64,000 bases of DNA from the NCBI RefSeq assembly GCF_020850895.1, contig NZ_JADZDS010000022.1, forward strand, positions 27,516 through 91,515, read 5' to 3'. This stretch comes from Thermomonas sp. Its GTDB lineage: Bacteria; Pseudomonadota; Gammaproteobacteria; Xanthomonadales; Xanthomonadaceae. This document shows positions 1-10,372 of this stretch, piece after piece; within the stretch, counting starts at the first letter, position 1, and each line of letters opens with the position of its first letter. The notes under the pieces are model-generated. The model searched no databases, had not been told where the DNA came from, and saw only the letters and a list, made by a program, of their open reading frames with translations. The position numbers and the translations under genes are program-made.

Positions 1-18
1 ACGTGGGGGAGGGAGCAG

Positions 19-52
19 GCCCGCTGAGACTTCGGTCGAAGCGGGCTTTTTT
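19..52 (+). terminator. Rho-independent terminator of an upstream gene
   Basis: A seven-base stem (19-25 with 40-46, GCCCGCT/AGCGGGC) closes a loop containing TTCG and is followed by six T residues at 47-52. It would end a plus-strand transcript entering from outside the window. It lies 43 bases beyond the 3' end of the minus-strand AAA gene. In the minus direction there is no comparable T-run after the stem, so it is mainly a plus-strand terminator. Confidence 0.8.
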
Positions 53-95
53 GTTGCTTCGCCCAAGGGAGCGGGCGCCTCGCCCGCAGCTTCCC

Positions 96-1583
96 TCAAT
101 CCGCCGGCACGGTCCGCGGCAGCGCCCAGGCGCGCAGTGCTTCCACCTGTTCGGCCATCACCACCGACAGCGGGCGGGTTTCGGCGATGGCTTGCAGCAG
201 CGTCGCGGTGTCGAGCCCGCCTTGGTTGGCGTGCGCCGCGTAAAGGGCGCTGACGATGACCTGTTCGATCTCGGCGCCGGAGAAGCCGTCGCTGGCGGCA
301 GCAAGTGCGTCCAGATCGATGGCATCGCGGGCCAGTTTGCGGTGGTCGAGGTGGAGGGCGAAGATCTCGACGCGGGTGGCGGTGTCGGGCAGGTCGACGA
401 AGAAGATTTCGTCGAAGCGTCCCTTGCGCAGCAATTCAGCGGGCAGTTGCTGGACCTGGTTGGCGGTGGCGACCAGGAACACGCGGGCCTTGCGTTCTGC
501 CATCCAGGTCAGCAGGTAGCCGAGCACGCGCCTGGACAGTCCGCCGTCGGTTTCGCCGGAGTCTGTGGCCAGGCCTTTTTCGATTTCGTCGATCCACAGC
601 ACGCAGGGCGCGAGTTGCTCGGTGGAGGCCAATGCCTCGCGCAGGTTCTTCTCGGTCTCGCCCTGGTATTTGTTGTAGAGGGTGCCGAAATCCAGCCGCA
701 CCAGCGGCACGCCGAAGCCGCCGGCCACCGCCTTGGCCGCCAGCGATTTGCCGCAACCCTGCACGCCGAGCAACAGGATGCCTTTCGGCGGTTCCAGCCC
801 GGGTGGCGGCGGGTCCTGCACGAACACCGGCTTGCGCAATTCGATCCAGTGCTTGAGCCGGCGCGCTCCGCCGAGGTCGGCGAAGTGCGCGGTGTCGTAT
901 TCGTAGTGCAGGTGGCCGCTCTTGTTGAGCAGTTCGAACTTCAGCCGATCCAGCTCCGGCAGGTCATGCGGGCCGAGCGCGCCGTCGCGCCAGATCAGGT
1001 GGCGTGCGATCCGACGCGCGTCGGTCAAGCTCATGCCCTGCAGGTTGCGCACGATCTGGCGGACGGCATCGGGATCGGCCTCGACCCGGCGCCCGCTGTT
1101 CTGGGTCGTGTAATCGCTCGCTTCCTCCTTCACCATCTTCAGCAGGGTGTTGGCATCCGGCAGTTGCAGGGCGAAGCGCACTGCGAAGGGTTCCAGCGCA
1201 GGCGGCAGTTCGAGCTTGGCGCCGACCAGCACGAGCACGTGGGGTTGGCAGTCGCGGCGTTCGATCAGGTCGCGCAGGGCGCGCTGGTAGCTGGCGTAGC
1301 CAAGGTAGGGCGTGGCATCCAGCAGCACATAGATGCCGCGCTGGGTGGCAGCGCGGATGTCCTGCAGGGTGGCGCTGAGGTCCGGGGCGATCTGGCTCTC
1401 GTCCTCGCTGTCCATGTCCACCCGGCGCAGGCCTTCGGTCACGCTCCAGCGCCACAGCGCGCGCCAAGCGTGCATCAGCGATTGCCGGAACAGCGCCATC
1501 ACCCGCGCTTCATCGGGGGTTTCGATGACCAGCAGCGGAGTTTCGGCGCGGATCAGCGCCACTAGGTCTTGCAGTTCGCTCAT
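96..1583 (-). CDS. Ycf46-like AAA+ ATPase
   Basis: A 495-residue protein. The N-terminal half (about 1-230) has no motif I can name. It is followed by one AAA+ module with Walker A GVQGCGKS near residue 275, Walker [12 protein letters not shown] near 330, and a sensor/arginine-finger region with [12 protein letters not shown]. The layout matches the Ycf46 family, known from plastids and bacteria and linked in cyanobacteria to inorganic carbon use; its role in proteobacteria is not established. The start at 1583 (MSELQD) was chosen because the reading frame upstream reads through low-complexity sequence and crosses into the divergent glnE. The two genes diverge 44 bases apart and must share a promoter region. 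A soluble cytoplasmic ATPase is expected. Confidence 0.8.
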   Translation of the reverse strand: MSELQDLVALIRAETPLLVIETPDEARVMALFRQSLMHAWRALWRWSVTEGLRRVDMDSEDESQIAPDLSATLQDIRAATQRGIYVLLDATPYLGYASYQRALRDLIERRDCQPHVLVLVGAKLELPPALEPFAVRFALQLPDANTLLKMVKEEASDYTTQNSGRRVEADPDAVRQIVRNLQGMSLTDARRIARHLIWRDGALGPHDLPELDRLKFELLNKSGHLHYEYDTAHFADLGGARRLKHWIELRKPVFVQDPPPPGLEPPKGILLLGVQGCGKSLAAKAVAGGFGVPLVRLDFGTLYNKYQGETEKNLREALASTEQLAPCVLWIDEIEKGLATDSGETDGGLSRRVLGYLLTWMAERKARVFLVATANQVQQLPAELLRKGRFDEIFFVDLPDTATRVEIFALHLDHRKLARDAIDLDALAAASDGFSGAEIEQVIVSALYAAHANQGGLDTATLLQAIAETRPLSVVMAEQVEALRAWALPRTVPAD

Positions 1584-1627
1584 GGGTGGCAACGATAGCG
1601 GGCAGTCGGGGATGCCACAATCAAGGC

Positions 1628-4420
1628 ATGGATGCACTGTGCCAAGCGGAACTGGATGCACTCGGCGCGCGTGCGCTGGAACGGCTGCGCACGGCAGGAT
1701 GTGTGTTTGGATCAGAATCGGACGCGGCGCTGACGAGACTGGCGATCGCCAGTGACTTCGCCATCGACACCTTGGCCAGGCAGCCCGAATTGCTTGGGCA
1801 GCTGCAGGCCGATGCGCGATCGCCGATTCCACCACCCAGCTTGGCGCCGGACCAGCGCGACGCGTGGCCACGCCAGTTGCGACACTATCGCCATGCCGAA
1901 TCGACGCGGCTGACTTGGCGCGATGTGGTTGAAGGTGCCGAGGTGGAGGAAATCCTCGTCGGCAGCTCCGTGCTTGCGGAGACCTGCCTGCAATTGGCGC
2001 TGACGGCGCTGGAAGCCGAGTTCACCCAGCGCTTCGGGACAGTGCGCGACGACAAGGGCCAGCCGCAGCGGCTGGTGGTGTTCGGTCTCGGCAAACTGGG
2101 CGGCCGCGAGCTGAATTTCAGTTCCGATATCGACTTGGTGTATGCCTACGACAACGAGGGCGAGTCCGATGGCGCGCGCGCACTCGCAGCGCAGGACTAC
2201 TTCGCGCGCTTGGGCCAGCAGCTGGCCAAATTGCTCGACGAGGTGACCGCCGACGGCTTTTGCCATCGCGTCGACCTGCGTCTGCGGCCGTTCGGCAGTT
2301 CCGGGCGGGTGGCCCTGTCGTTCGCGGCGATGGAGCAATATTTCCAGCGTGAAGGCCGGGACTGGGAGCGCTATGCCTGGCAGAAAGCGCGTCCGGTGGC
2401 GGGCGACCTGGAGGCGGGCGAGCGCCTGCTGAAGCTCCTGCAGCCCTTCGTCTACCGCCGTTACCTGGACTACGGCGCGCTTGACGGCTTGCGCGCGATG
2501 AAGGCCTTGATCGTGGCGGAAGTGGCACGCAAGGAGATGGCGGGCGACATCAAGCGCGGACCGGGCGGGATCCGCGAGATCGAATTCCTTGCGCAAGCTT
2601 TGCAGTTGATCCGTGGAGGGCGTGAGCCCGGCCTGCGCCTGCGCGGCTTGCTGACATCGCTGCAGGCGCTGGTGCTGGCCGGGCACATCGAGTCCGCGAC
2701 CGCACGCGACCTGCGTGCGGCGTATTGCTTCCTGCGTCGGCTGGAAAATCGCCTGCAGATGCTGTCCGATGCGCAGACCTATGCCGTCCCCGAGAGCGCC
2801 TTGGCGCGCGAGCGGGTTGCCCGTGGCCTGGGTGCGACGGAATGGTCGTCGCTGGAAATGCAGCTGGCAGGGCATCGTGCGCGCGTGGCAGAGGAGTTTT
2901 CGGCCTTGCTGGCACCGCGGCGGCGTGGCGTGGCCGATTCGGGCGGTCTTGCGGCCTACTGGCGCGCTCTGCCGGACCATGGCGAGGCGGCCCAACTCGA
3001 AACGGAAGCGTTCGTGCATGCGGTCGAGTTGCATGCGCTGTTGCGCGATTTCGCGCGCAGTCCCGGCGTGCGCGACCTCTCGGACGTTGCGCGTGCACGC
3101 CTGGATCGGGTGGTGCCAGCGCTGTTGCAGCATGCTGCCGCGTCCACCGAGCCGGACGTGGTGTTGCGACGCGTGCTGCCGCTGCTGCACAACATCCTGC
3201 GCAGGACCAGTTACCTGGCCTTGCTCGACGAGCAGCCAGCGGCAGTGGCGAGGCTGGTCGATGCGCTTGCGCGCAGTGCGCTGCTGGGCGAGCGACTGGC
3301 CGCGCATCCACTGTTGCTGGATGAATTTCTGGACGTGCGCGTGAGTGGGGATCTGCCGGATCGTGCGGTGCTGCAGGCGCAAAGCATGGCGGCGCTGGTC
3401 GAAGGAGATGCCGAGGCATCGCTCGACGCACTCAATGAGATTCGGCAGGCGTTGAGTTTCCGTTTCGCCTTGGCGCTGCTGGATGCGCGCATCAGCGCCG
3501 AGGAGTGCGCGCGGCGGCTGGCATGGTTGGCAGAATCGGTGGTGGCTTGCGTGCTGTCGCTGGCCGATGCCGAACTGCGCGCGGCACATGGTGCTGTCCC
3601 GGCGGGGCGTTTCGCGATCCTGGGCTACGGCTCGCTGGGCGGACAGGAGCTGGGCTTCGGCTCCGACCTCGACCTCGTGTTCCTGTTCGATGCGCCGCTG
3701 GATGCGCAGTCGGATGGCGCACGGCCGTTGGACGCACCGCGCTGGTACGCGCGACTGGGCCAGAAGATCGTGTCCTTGCTCGGCGTGCGCACGAGCGCGG
3801 GGCGCTTGTTCGATGTCGATGTGCGGCTGCGTCCGGATGGGGCCAAGGGTTTGCTGGTGTCGAGCCTAGCCAGCTTCACCGACTACCAGCGCCAGCGGGC
3901 GTGGACCTGGGAGCATCAGGCGCTGGTACGGGCGCGCGGGATTGCCGGCGATGCCGAATTGCTGGCCAAATTCGAGGGCCTGCGCAGTGACGTGTTGGCG
4001 ATGCCGCGCGAGGCCGAGAAGCTGGCCGGTGACGTCGTCACCATGCGCTGCAGGATGCGTGCCGAGTTGGACCGCAGCGATGCTTCCTGGTTCGACCTCA
4101 AGCAGGGTGAAGGCGGGCTGGTGGACCTCGAATTCCTGCTGCAATTCCTTGTCCTGCGCGATGCCATGGCGCACCCATCGCTGCGTGCACCCCGCACGAC
4201 GCCGGCGCTGCTCGACGCCGCGCTTGCGGTTGCCGCCATCGGGCCTGCCGACCATGCCGCGCTGCGTGATGCACATGCGCAGTTGCTGGACGGAGGGTTG
4301 CGCTGCACGTTGGATCGCAAGCCGCGACGTGCGCTGGCAGGCGATTCACCAACCTTGCAAGCGCGCAAGGCGATCCGCGAGGCCTTGCAAGTGCAGGGAC
4401 TGGACCTCGCAGGGGCCTGA
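1628..4420 (+). CDS. glnE: Bifunctional glutamine synthetase adenylyltransferase/adenylyl-removing enzyme
   Basis: GlnE attaches AMP to, or removes it from, a tyrosine of glutamine synthetase and so sets its activity according to glutamine level and PII state. The 930-residue length fits the family (E. coli 946). Two nucleotidyltransferase halves are visible: the deadenylylating one with [20 protein letters not shown] near residue 152 and the adenylylating one with [20 protein letters not shown] near 665. Both keep the G-S-D-x-D metal-binding pattern, so both activities should be intact. The start (MDALCQ) follows only a weak AAGG and is chosen by homologous length. A PII gene that could signal to this enzyme is at 43047. 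Confidence 0.97.
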   Translation: MDALCQAELDALGARALERLRTAGCVFGSESDAALTRLAIASDFAIDTLARQPELLGQLQADARSPIPPPSLAPDQRDAWPRQLRHYRHAESTRLTWRDVVEGAEVEEILVGSSVLAETCLQLALTALEAEFTQRFGTVRDDKGQPQRLVVFGLGKLGGRELNFSSDIDLVYAYDNEGESDGARALAAQDYFARLGQQLAKLLDEVTADGFCHRVDLRLRPFGSSGRVALSFAAMEQYFQREGRDWERYAWQKARPVAGDLEAGERLLKLLQPFVYRRYLDYGALDGLRAMKALIVAEVARKEMAGDIKRGPGGIREIEFLAQALQLIRGGREPGLRLRGLLTSLQALVLAGHIESATARDLRAAYCFLRRLENRLQMLSDAQTYAVPESALARERVARGLGATEWSSLEMQLAGHRARVAEEFSALLAPRRRGVADSGGLAAYWRALPDHGEAAQLETEAFVHAVELHALLRDFARSPGVRDLSDVARARLDRVVPALLQHAAASTEPDVVLRRVLPLLHNILRRTSYLALLDEQPAAVARLVDALARSALLGERLAAHPLLLDEFLDVRVSGDLPDRAVLQAQSMAALVEGDAEASLDALNEIRQALSFRFALALLDARISAEECARRLAWLAESVVACVLSLADAELRAAHGAVPAGRFAILGYGSLGGQELGFGSDLDLVFLFDAPLDAQSDGARPLDAPRWYARLGQKIVSLLGVRTSAGRLFDVDVRLRPDGAKGLLVSSLASFTDYQRQRAWTWEHQALVRARGIAGDAELLAKFEGLRSDVLAMPREAEKLAGDVVTMRCRMRAELDRSDASWFDLKQGEGGLVDLEFLLQFLVLRDAMAHPSLRAPRTTPALLDAALAVAAIGPADHAALRDAHAQLLDGGLRCTLDRKPRRALAGDSPTLQARKAIREALQVQGLDLAGA

Positions 4421-4485
4421 ACACAAGGTGCAGGAGGAAAGGCAGGGACCGGGAAACCCTGCACGCATCTGGAGTGGCTCGGGCT

Positions 4486-5424
4486 TCAACACGCCAATCG
4501 CGCACGCACCGCAAGGGCGATCCGGGCGGTTTCGCGCAGCGGCTTGACCGGGAAGTCGCTTGTGGTTTCCCCCCAGGCCTTGGCGCGGCCCGAGGCAAGC
4601 AGCGAATCCAGGAACGCTCGCGGCCGTCCCTGCACCCGTGACGGTAACCCCAGGAACAGCGGTGCCCAAGTGGCCGCCGCCTCGCTGAGCATGTTCACCG
4701 AGTCCGGCGTGCTAACGATCCGATCCGCGTAGGCCAACAAGCCTGCGTAGGGATTGGCGCCATCGCCGGTGTCGCGCCAGCGCACGCCGGGCAGGTCGGC
4801 TTCGGTATTGACCAAGGCCTGTCGCCAGTCCGGTGGGGTGCGCCGCGATGCGATCAGGCTCAGGCTGCCTGCTTCGCTGCGAACGCAGGCGGCGACCTGC
4901 CGAAGCATCGTGGTGAACTCGGCCAACTGCAGCGGGGCATGCCGGGTCGGGCCACCGACCAGTACCACGGTATGCGGTTCGGGCAGCAGCGCGAGCGCCG
5001 GAAAGGCCGAAAGCGCCCGCATCAGGTAATCGTCATCGACCGGATGCAGGCTGCCACGCAAGGCCAGCACATTGTCCCCGCGCAAGGCATCGTGCTCCGG
5101 CACGATGACGAGGTCCCACAGCTTCGGGTCCAACCGGGGATTCAGGATTTGCGCAACCTGGGTGCCGCGCTGACGAAGCAGGCGCGTGGCCAGTGCGGCT
5201 TGCCGCCCACAACCAATGGCGAATCGCGGCGGCGAGGCCGATAGGGCGTCGAATGCAGCGCCGAACGGACGTTGCATGCGCGGCCAGCGGTGCGGGGCGA
5301 ACGCCCGCGCCAGCAGGCTGGGCTGCAGGATGCATTCGTCGATTCGGCCCGCCAGCGCATGCGCGAGAGCAGTTGCCTGTCGCGCATTGCCGGCGCGACC
5401 GTCGTGGCAGGCGATCAACCGCAC
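4486..5424 (-). CDS. ELM1-family (COG3660) nucleoside-diphosphate-sugar epimerase-like protein
   Basis: A 312-residue protein starting at a GTG codon. It resembles the bacterial COG3660 family, named after the plant mitochondrial fission factor ELM1, which has a glycosyltransferase-B-like fold. Visible family traits are the start RLIACHDGRAGN, a central VVLVGGPTRHAP segment, and near the C-terminus STPDSVNMLSEAAAT, a stretch resembling nucleotide-sugar binding loops. No biochemical function is established in bacteria. An envelope glycan role is inferred only from the fold and from the glycan genes a few kilobases away. It converges on glnE across a 65-base gap. Confidence 0.75.
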   Translation of the reverse strand: MRLIACHDGRAGNARQATALAHALAGRIDECILQPSLLARAFAPHRWPRMQRPFGAAFDALSASPPRFAIGCGRQAALATRLLRQRGTQVAQILNPRLDPKLWDLVIVPEHDALRGDNVLALRGSLHPVDDDYLMRALSAFPALALLPEPHTVVLVGGPTRHAPLQLAEFTTMLRQVAACVRSEAGSLSLIASRRTPPDWRQALVNTEADLPGVRWRDTGDGANPYAGLLAYADRIVSTPDSVNMLSEAAATWAPLFLGLPSRVQGRPRAFLDSLLASGRAKAWGETTSDFPVKPLRETARIALAVRARLAC

Positions 5425-5562
5425 CGCGACGTTTGTTGCAAACTGCGTGGGTACGGAATTGATTGTTGCAAAAATGGCATGATCAGTTTCGTTTAAGGCA
5501 AATTACTTTCAGCAGCAGAACGATACACTACGCCCATCCCCAACCAACCTCGTGATGATGCC

Positions 5563-6153
5563 ATGCGCGACAGACTTACCGACTCGGCGCTCGATCAACT
5601 TTTTCGCACTGCCCGAACCTACAACGCCTTCGATGGTGAGGTGCCGGATGCGACCTTGCACCAACTTTACGATTTGCTGAAGTTCGGCCCGACCGAGGCC
5701 AACACCACGCCGGCGCGCATCGTGTTCGTCAAATCCGCCGAGGCCAAGGCCAAGCTTGGCCCGGCGCTGTCGGAAGGCAACTACACCAAGACCATGGACG
5801 CGCCAGTCGTTGCCATCGTCGGCTACGACATGCGCTTCTACGACAAGCTGCCGGTGCTGTTCCCGCACACCGACGCCAAGGCCTGGTTCGAGCATCGCGA
5901 CCCCGACAACCTGGCCTGGGTGGCGATGCGCAGCAGCGCCCTGCAGACCGCCTACCTGATCCTGGCGGCACGTTCGCTGGGCCTGGATTGCGGGCCGATG
6001 TCGGGCTTCGACAATGCCAAGGTCGACGCGGCGTTTTTCGCCGGCACCTCGATCCGTTCCAATATCCTCGTCAACCTTGGCGCTGGCGATCCGGCCAGCA
6101 TCTTCCCGCGCTCGCCGCGGCTCGGCTTTGACGAGGCTTGCCGGATCGAATGA
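5563..6153 (+). CDS. RutE/HadB-type nitroreductase (malonic semialdehyde reductase family)
   Basis: A 196-residue FMN-dependent nitroreductase-fold protein that aligns by eye over its full length with E. coli RutE, which has the same length and reduces malonic semialdehyde to 3-hydroxypropionate in pyrimidine degradation. Shared blocks are [26 protein letters not shown] and the closing PRLGFDEAC. None of the other rut genes is nearby, so a general enal or semialdehyde detoxifying role is as likely as uracil breakdown. The short-chain dehydrogenase at 50751 belongs to a family (YdfG) with overlapping activity. A TACACT hexamer about 35 bases upstream may be the -10 element. Confidence 0.88.
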   Translation: MRDRLTDSALDQLFRTARTYNAFDGEVPDATLHQLYDLLKFGPTEANTTPARIVFVKSAEAKAKLGPALSEGNYTKTMDAPVVAIVGYDMRFYDKLPVLFPHTDAKAWFEHRDPDNLAWVAMRSSALQTAYLILAARSLGLDCGPMSGFDNAKVDAAFFAGTSIRSNILVNLGAGDPASIFPRSPRLGFDEACRIE

Positions 6154-6221
6154 TCCTCGTCCAGAACCGGCTACGCCAGTCCGCGCCTGCCTCGCGGCGG
6201 TGCAGCCCCATGGAGTGCGAC

Positions 6222-6902
6222 ATGATCGCTAACCGTTCCTTGAAGCTTGTCTTCGCCCTGTCGCTGTCGCTTGCACTGGTCGGTTGCAGCCAGCCAGTGG
6301 CGCCTGCGACCGCAGCACCGGCCACACCCGTGGCGGCGACCGCCGCGGCGCCTGCAACGGGGGAGATCCACCCGGCGGGCGGCACCTACCAGCTGGATCC
6401 CGACCACACCGGCGTGCTGGTGCAATGGACCCACTTCGGCCTGTCGCAGCCCAGCGCGCACTTCCGTGTCGGCAGTGGCACGCTGACTTGGGATGCCGCG
6501 GACGTCACCCGTTCGCATGTGGAGGTCACCCTGCCGATCGCCGCGATCGATACGTTCGTGCCGGCGCTGGACGCGCATCTGAAGCAAGCCGATTTCTTCG
6601 ATGTCGGCAAATACCCGACCGCCACCTTCAAGAGCACCAGCGTACAGGCCGCAGGGCCGAATCGGTTCACCGTGATCGGCGATCTGACCATCAAGGACAA
6701 GACCCATCCAGTCACCCTGGAGGTCACCCTCAACGGGGCCGGCAAGCACGGCATGACCGGGCTGGAGTCGTTGGGCTTCTCGGCGACTGGGCAGGTCAAG
6801 CGCAGCGACTTCGGCGTAGACGCGTTCGCGCCGGCGGTCAGTGATGTGGTCATGCTGCGCATCACCGGTGAGGGCTCGATCGCAGCGGCGAAGCAGGAGT
6901 AA
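6222..6902 (+). CDS. YceI-family lipoprotein
   Basis: A 226-residue lipoprotein precursor. The start at 6222 is favoured over the ATG at 6210 because GGAG lies eight bases before it and because it gives a clean lipoprotein signal ending LVGC with lipidated Cys22. A linker rich in Ala, Pro and Thr (24-50) leads into a YceI lipocalin-like domain (about 55-226) with the typical YQLDPDHTGVLVQWTHFG opening and the KSDF-like KRSDFGVDAFAP near the end. YceI proteins bind isoprenoid lipids in a beta-barrel; the exact role here is unknown. The pirin gene follows five bases later, so the two are probably cotranscribed. Confidence 0.9.
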   Translation: MIANRSLKLVFALSLSLALVGCSQPVAPATAAPATPVAATAAAPATGEIHPAGGTYQLDPDHTGVLVQWTHFGLSQPSAHFRVGSGTLTWDAADVTRSHVEVTLPIAAIDTFVPALDAHLKQADFFDVGKYPTATFKSTSVQAAGPNRFTVIGDLTIKDKTHPVTLEVTLNGAGKHGMTGLESLGFSATGQVKRSDFGVDAFAPAVSDVVMLRITGEGSIAAAKQE

Positions 6903-6907
6903 CCGTC

Positions 6908-7612
6908 GTGATCGTCCAGCGCCCGGCCGCAGCACGCGGCAGCGTCAACCTGGGCTGGCTGCGCAGCCGGCACACGTTCTCGTTCGGCCACTACTACGAT
7001 CCGGACTGGATGGGGTTCGGCGTGTTGCGGGTGATCAACGACGACACCGTGGCACCGGGCGGCGGCTTCACCCCGCACCGGCACGCCAATATGGAGATCA
7101 TCAGCGTGGTGCTCGACGGCGCGCTGGCGCACAAGGACAGCGCAGGCCATTCGGGTGTGATCCGCGCCGGTGACGTGCAGTGGATGAGTGCAGGACACGG
7201 CATCGAGCACAGTGAATTCAACGGCTCGCACGTCGATCCCGTGCACTTCCTGCAGATCTGGCTGGAAACCGACCGCCTGAACGCGCCGCCGGCCTACGAC
7301 CAGAAACGGTTCGATCCCGACGCCCGGCGGGCACGTTGGGTGGCACTGGCGACACCCGATGGAGACGAGGGCTCGATCGCGATTTGCCAGCAGGCCCGCC
7401 TGCTGGCCACGCGGCTGGGCGCGGGCGAGAGCGTGGAGGCCCGCCTCGAAGCCGACCGCCGCTACTGGCTGCATGTGGCCACCGGCGAGGTGCAGCTGGA
7501 CGGGCGCACGCTGGTCGCCGGTGATGCCATGGGCTTCGTCGAGGAAAGCGGAACCGTCCACTTGGCGGGCATCGGCGCAACCGTCGACGTGTTGGTGTTC
7601 GAACTGCCTTGA
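6908..7612 (+). CDS. Pirin family protein (YhhW-like bicupin)
   Basis: A 234-residue bicupin starting at GTG. The N-terminal cupin keeps the metal-site pattern seen in E. coli YhhW, a quercetin 2,3-dioxygenase in vitro: PHRHANMEI supplies two His ligands near residues 58-60, and GHGIEHSEFN supplies the later His and Glu. The family signature TFSFGHYYDPDWMGFG is present at the start. The physiological substrate is unknown. The gene sits five bases behind the YceI lipoprotein gene and is likely translated from the same message. Confidence 0.93.
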   Translation: MIVQRPAAARGSVNLGWLRSRHTFSFGHYYDPDWMGFGVLRVINDDTVAPGGGFTPHRHANMEIISVVLDGALAHKDSAGHSGVIRAGDVQWMSAGHGIEHSEFNGSHVDPVHFLQIWLETDRLNAPPAYDQKRFDPDARRARWVALATPDGDEGSIAICQQARLLATRLGAGESVEARLEADRRYWLHVATGEVQLDGRTLVAGDAMGFVEESGTVHLAGIGATVDVLVFELP

Positions 7613-7648
7613 AATGCTGGGTCCGTGCGGAGGGTCCGCGGAGGCCAC

Positions 7649-7679
7649 GGGCCTTTCGTCACAGGCTCACGGAAGGCCC
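7649..7679. other. Hairpin between the pirin and zinc-finger genes
   Basis: GGGCCTT (7649-7655) pairs with AAGGCCC (7673-7679) around a 17-base loop. It could slow polymerase after the YceI-pirin message, but no T-tract follows, so it is not a standard intrinsic terminator. Confidence 0.35.
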
Positions 7680-7753
7680 CGCGTCGGGTGGCCGAGTGTC
7701 CAGCGGCGGTGTGCTGAAGTAAACTTGGCGTGTCCCGCAAGATCAGAGTTCCC

Positions 7754-7957
7754 ATGGCCGATCACGCCTCCACCCCCGCGCAGCAGCCCAACGCCGAAAT
7801 GCGTTACGAGGTGCGCCGCGCCGATTTGCCACTGGGCTGCCCGCTGCCGTCGATGTCGCTGTGGAACGCGCATCCGCGCGTGTATCTGCCGATCGAGACC
7901 AATGGCGGCAGCGCGCGCTGTCCGTACTGCAGCGCGTTGTACGTGCTGGTGGATTGA
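7754..7957 (+). CDS. Small CHCC zinc-finger protein (COG4391)
   Basis: A 67-residue protein whose C-terminus carries ARCPYCSALYVL, the CxxC half of the zf-CHCC domain also found in the NDUFS6 subunit of mitochondrial complex I. An upstream Cys in GCPLP and a His in NAHPRVYLPI can complete a zinc site. Such stand-alone proteins are common in proteobacteria and their role is not established. In this order, upstream of a glycosyltransferase and near lpxL/waaA, it may simply be conserved with the envelope genes. The ATG at 7754 is chosen because the domain begins shortly after it. Confidence 0.85.
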   Translation: MADHASTPAQQPNAEMRYEVRRADLPLGCPLPSMSLWNAHPRVYLPIETNGGSARCPYCSALYVLVD

Positions 7958-7997
7958 TCGAAGCCGGCCCCTTGCGGCGCGTGCGGAGCGTGCCGGC

Positions 7998-9122
7998 ATG
8001 ACGGCCACCACACGTCCGTTGTGCGTGGTGCAGTTGGTGCCGGCGCTCGATTCGGGTGGCGTCGAGCGCTCAACCCTTGAAATCGCAGCTGCACTGGTCG
8101 GCGCAGGCCATCGCGCCATCGTGATTTCGGAAGGCGGCCGCCTGCTGCCTCGCCTGCTGGCGAGCGGCGCCGAGCATGTCGATCTGGCGATCGGTCGCAA
8201 GTCGCCGCTGAGTCTGCGCCATGTTCGTGCACTGCGGGCGCGGTTCGCGCAGGCCGACATCGTGCACGCGCGTTCGCGATTCCCGGCGTGGCTCGCCTGG
8301 CTGGCGCTGCGCGGGATGCCTGATGGGCAGCGACCACGCTTTGTCACCACCGTGCATGGGCTCAATTCACCATCGCGCTACAGTGCGATCCTGAGCCGTG
8401 GCCAGCGGGTGATCTGCGTCTCCGAGACCGTGCGTGCGCATGTGTTGCGACACTATCCACGGGTTGATCCCGCGCGCCTGCAGGTGATCCCGCGTGGGGT
8501 CGATGCGCAGGCATTTGCGCGCGTGGCTGCAGTGGATCGTGCGGGACGGGCGGCATGGGCGATGCGGTATCCGGCCTTGGGTGGCGCTGGCCCGCTGCTG
8601 CTGTTGCCCGGGCGCGGCACCCGTCTGAAAGGCCATGTCGATGCCATCGACCTGCTCGCACGCTTGCGCAGCCGTGGGCTCGATGCGCGCCTGTGGATGC
8701 CGGGCGTGGTGCAGTCGGGGCGTGCGCGCTATCTACGGGAATTGCAGGCACGTGCCAGCGAGGCCGGCGTGGATCAGGCCTTGGCGATGACCGAGGCAAC
8801 CGTTGACATGGCCGCTGCCTATGCCGCCTCCGATCTGGTCCTGCAACTGTCGCGCAAGCCGGAGGCCTTCGGGCGAACCGTCATCGAGGCGCTGTGTGTC
8901 GGTCGATCGGTCGTCGGTTGGGCGCACGGTGGCGTCGGGGACGTGTTGTCGGAATTGGCGCCGGCGGGCGCCGTTGCGCCCTTCGATGCGGAGGCGTTGC
9001 TGGCGCGTGCGCATGCCATGCTGGCCCAGCCAGCGCCGCCGCCCGTTACGATGCCGTATTCGCTGCAGGCGATGCAGGAGGCGACCTTGGCGGTGTATGC
9101 ATCGGTGATGGGGCAAGCATGA
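7998..9122 (+). CDS. GT4-family glycosyltransferase
   Basis: A 374-residue GT-B glycosyltransferase. The N-terminal domain opens VQLVPALDSGGVERSTLE, typical of GT4 enzymes. The C-terminal domain has PGRGTRLKGHVDAI and the donor-binding EAFGRTVIEAL, the family E-x7-E motif. It probably adds a sugar to the lipopolysaccharide core or a related envelope glycan, given the ligase-like gene directly behind it and lpxL/waaA beyond. The start at 7998 was chosen because the frame upstream is the shadow of the pirin and zinc-finger genes. Its TGA overlaps the ATG of the next gene (ATGA), indicating translational coupling. Confidence 0.88.
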   Translation: MTATTRPLCVVQLVPALDSGGVERSTLEIAAALVGAGHRAIVISEGGRLLPRLLASGAEHVDLAIGRKSPLSLRHVRALRARFAQADIVHARSRFPAWLAWLALRGMPDGQRPRFVTTVHGLNSPSRYSAILSRGQRVICVSETVRAHVLRHYPRVDPARLQVIPRGVDAQAFARVAAVDRAGRAAWAMRYPALGGAGPLLLLPGRGTRLKGHVDAIDLLARLRSRGLDARLWMPGVVQSGRARYLRELQARASEAGVDQALAMTEATVDMAAAYAASDLVLQLSRKPEAFGRTVIEALCVGRSVVGWAHGGVGDVLSELAPAGAVAPFDAEALLARAHAMLAQPAPPPVTMPYSLQAMQEATLAVYASVMGQA

Positions 9123-10372
9123 GCGGTGCGCAGGCGCCATCGCTGCGCTGGACACCCGTCTGGATCGTCGCGCTGGTGGCGGCATGGCCGCTGCCGGTCG
9201 TTGCACAGGCATTGCTCAGCGTGGGCGCGCTGGTGGGGTTGTGCTGGCTGCTGTGGCGGCGCTCGCGTGGCGGCGGCGCCGTGCTCAGTGGCCCTGCATG
9301 GGCGCTCACTGGGGTGTTGTTCTGTGCCTATTGGCTGCCCGAGGTGATCGCCGCCGTGGATGCCGAAACGGCGCGATCGGCATGGCGTTGGGTTGCGCTG
9401 GACCTTCGCTTGTTGCCGCTGCTGTGCCTGGCTGCCGTGGCGGTGGCCGATGACGCGAGGCGGCGATGGCTGTTCGCGGCGTTGGCGGCGCTGGCACTGG
9501 CGTGGACGGTCGACGGTCTGCTCGCGGTGGCGGCGGGGCACAGTCTGCTGCAAGGCTTGTATGCCAATGCAGGGCGCCTGTTGGCGGGCCTTGCGACTCT
9601 GATGCCCGGCGTCGCGACGGATGCATCGCATGGAATCGGGGCATTGGGCAGTCCGGGCCATTGGCTGACGCTGGCCTGCCTGTCGCCGTTCGCGTTGGAT
9701 TGGGCAGCGCGCAGGTCCGTGGTGGCGTGGTGGGTCGCCGCATTGGTGTTCGTCGCCGGCATCGCGCTGTCGAATGCACCGTCGGCATGGATCGCGTTTG
9801 CCTGCGTGTTGGTCCTGGAGCTAGTGCGCAGGTTCGACCGCCGGCGCCTGCTGGGGGTGCTGGTGGTTGTCGGGTTCGGCGCGGGGCTGGCGTGGTCGAA
9901 CATGAGCCGAGCGCCCGAGGGGGGTGCGGCGACCGTGGTCCAGGATCTGGCCGAAACAACGGCCGCTTCGTGGCGAGAGTCGCGGTGCCTCATGCGGACC
10001 CATCCGATCAATGGTGTCGGCGTCGGCGCGATGGTCTCCGGGTCCAGCGATTGCGCGCCTGATTCGGGTTCCGATGCAGGCAGCAACGGACTGGGCTTGC
10101 TGCTGGAACTTCCGGCCGAAACCGGATTGATCGGCGTGTTGCTGTGGTTGGCCGGGGCGGCGCTGGCGTGGCGGGCCTGGCGTTATGCCGACACGGGCGC
10201 AAGGATGAGCGCCTGGCCGGCCTTGCAGGCGTTGGCGGCGATGCTGGTTCCGTTCAATGCCAGCCCGCCGGTGTATGCAGGCGTGTGGGGCAGCGCGGTC
10301 CTGTTGATGGCCGGGCTGTACGCGGGTGCACTGTGGGGCCGGCTCGATCCTGAGCCTGCGTCTCAGTCGTAG
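9119..10372 (+). CDS. O-antigen ligase/polymerase-like membrane protein
   Basis: A 417-residue polytopic membrane protein, mostly Ala, Leu, Val and Trp with about ten hydrophobic segments. A soluble loop around residues 270-330 carries RTHPINGVGVGAM, which matches the Wzy_C-type signature of WaaL and related ligases (H-P-x-x-G-x-G). The cell-envelope role, ligation or polymerisation of a surface glycan, is inferred from this motif and from the coupled upstream glycosyltransferase. It is shorter and more divergent than a standard WaaL. Its 3' end overlaps the end of the convergent lpxL gene by ten bases. Confidence 0.75.
   Translation: MSGAQAPSLRWTPVWIVALVAAWPLPVVAQALLSVGALVGLCWLLWRRSRGGGAVLSGPAWALTGVLFCAYWLPEVIAAVDAETARSAWRWVALDLRLLPLLCLAAVAVADDARRRWLFAALAALALAWTVDGLLAVAAGHSLLQGLYANAGRLLAGLATLMPGVATDASHGIGALGSPGHWLTLACLSPFALDWAARRSVVAWWVAALVFVAGIALSNAPSAWIAFACVLVLELVRRFDRRRLLGVLVVVGFGAGLAWSNMSRAPEGGAATVVQDLAETTAASWRESRCLMRTHPINGVGVGAMVSGSSDCAPDSGSDAGSNGLGLLLELPAETGLIGVLLWLAGAALAWRAWRYADTGARMSAWPALQALAAMLVPFNASPPVYAGVWGSAVLLMAGLYAGALWGRLDPEPASQS

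Noticed and set aside
3..1565. 520-codon plus-strand frame at the left end
   Set aside because: It lies opposite the AAA ATPase gene, whose motifs are clear. Its translation has no recognisable domain.
4497..4520. GCACCGCAAGGGCG shared with the REP hairpin near 29240
   Set aside because: The match is 14 bases and lies inside the coding end of the ELM1-family gene without a hairpin partner. Chance in GC-rich DNA is likely.
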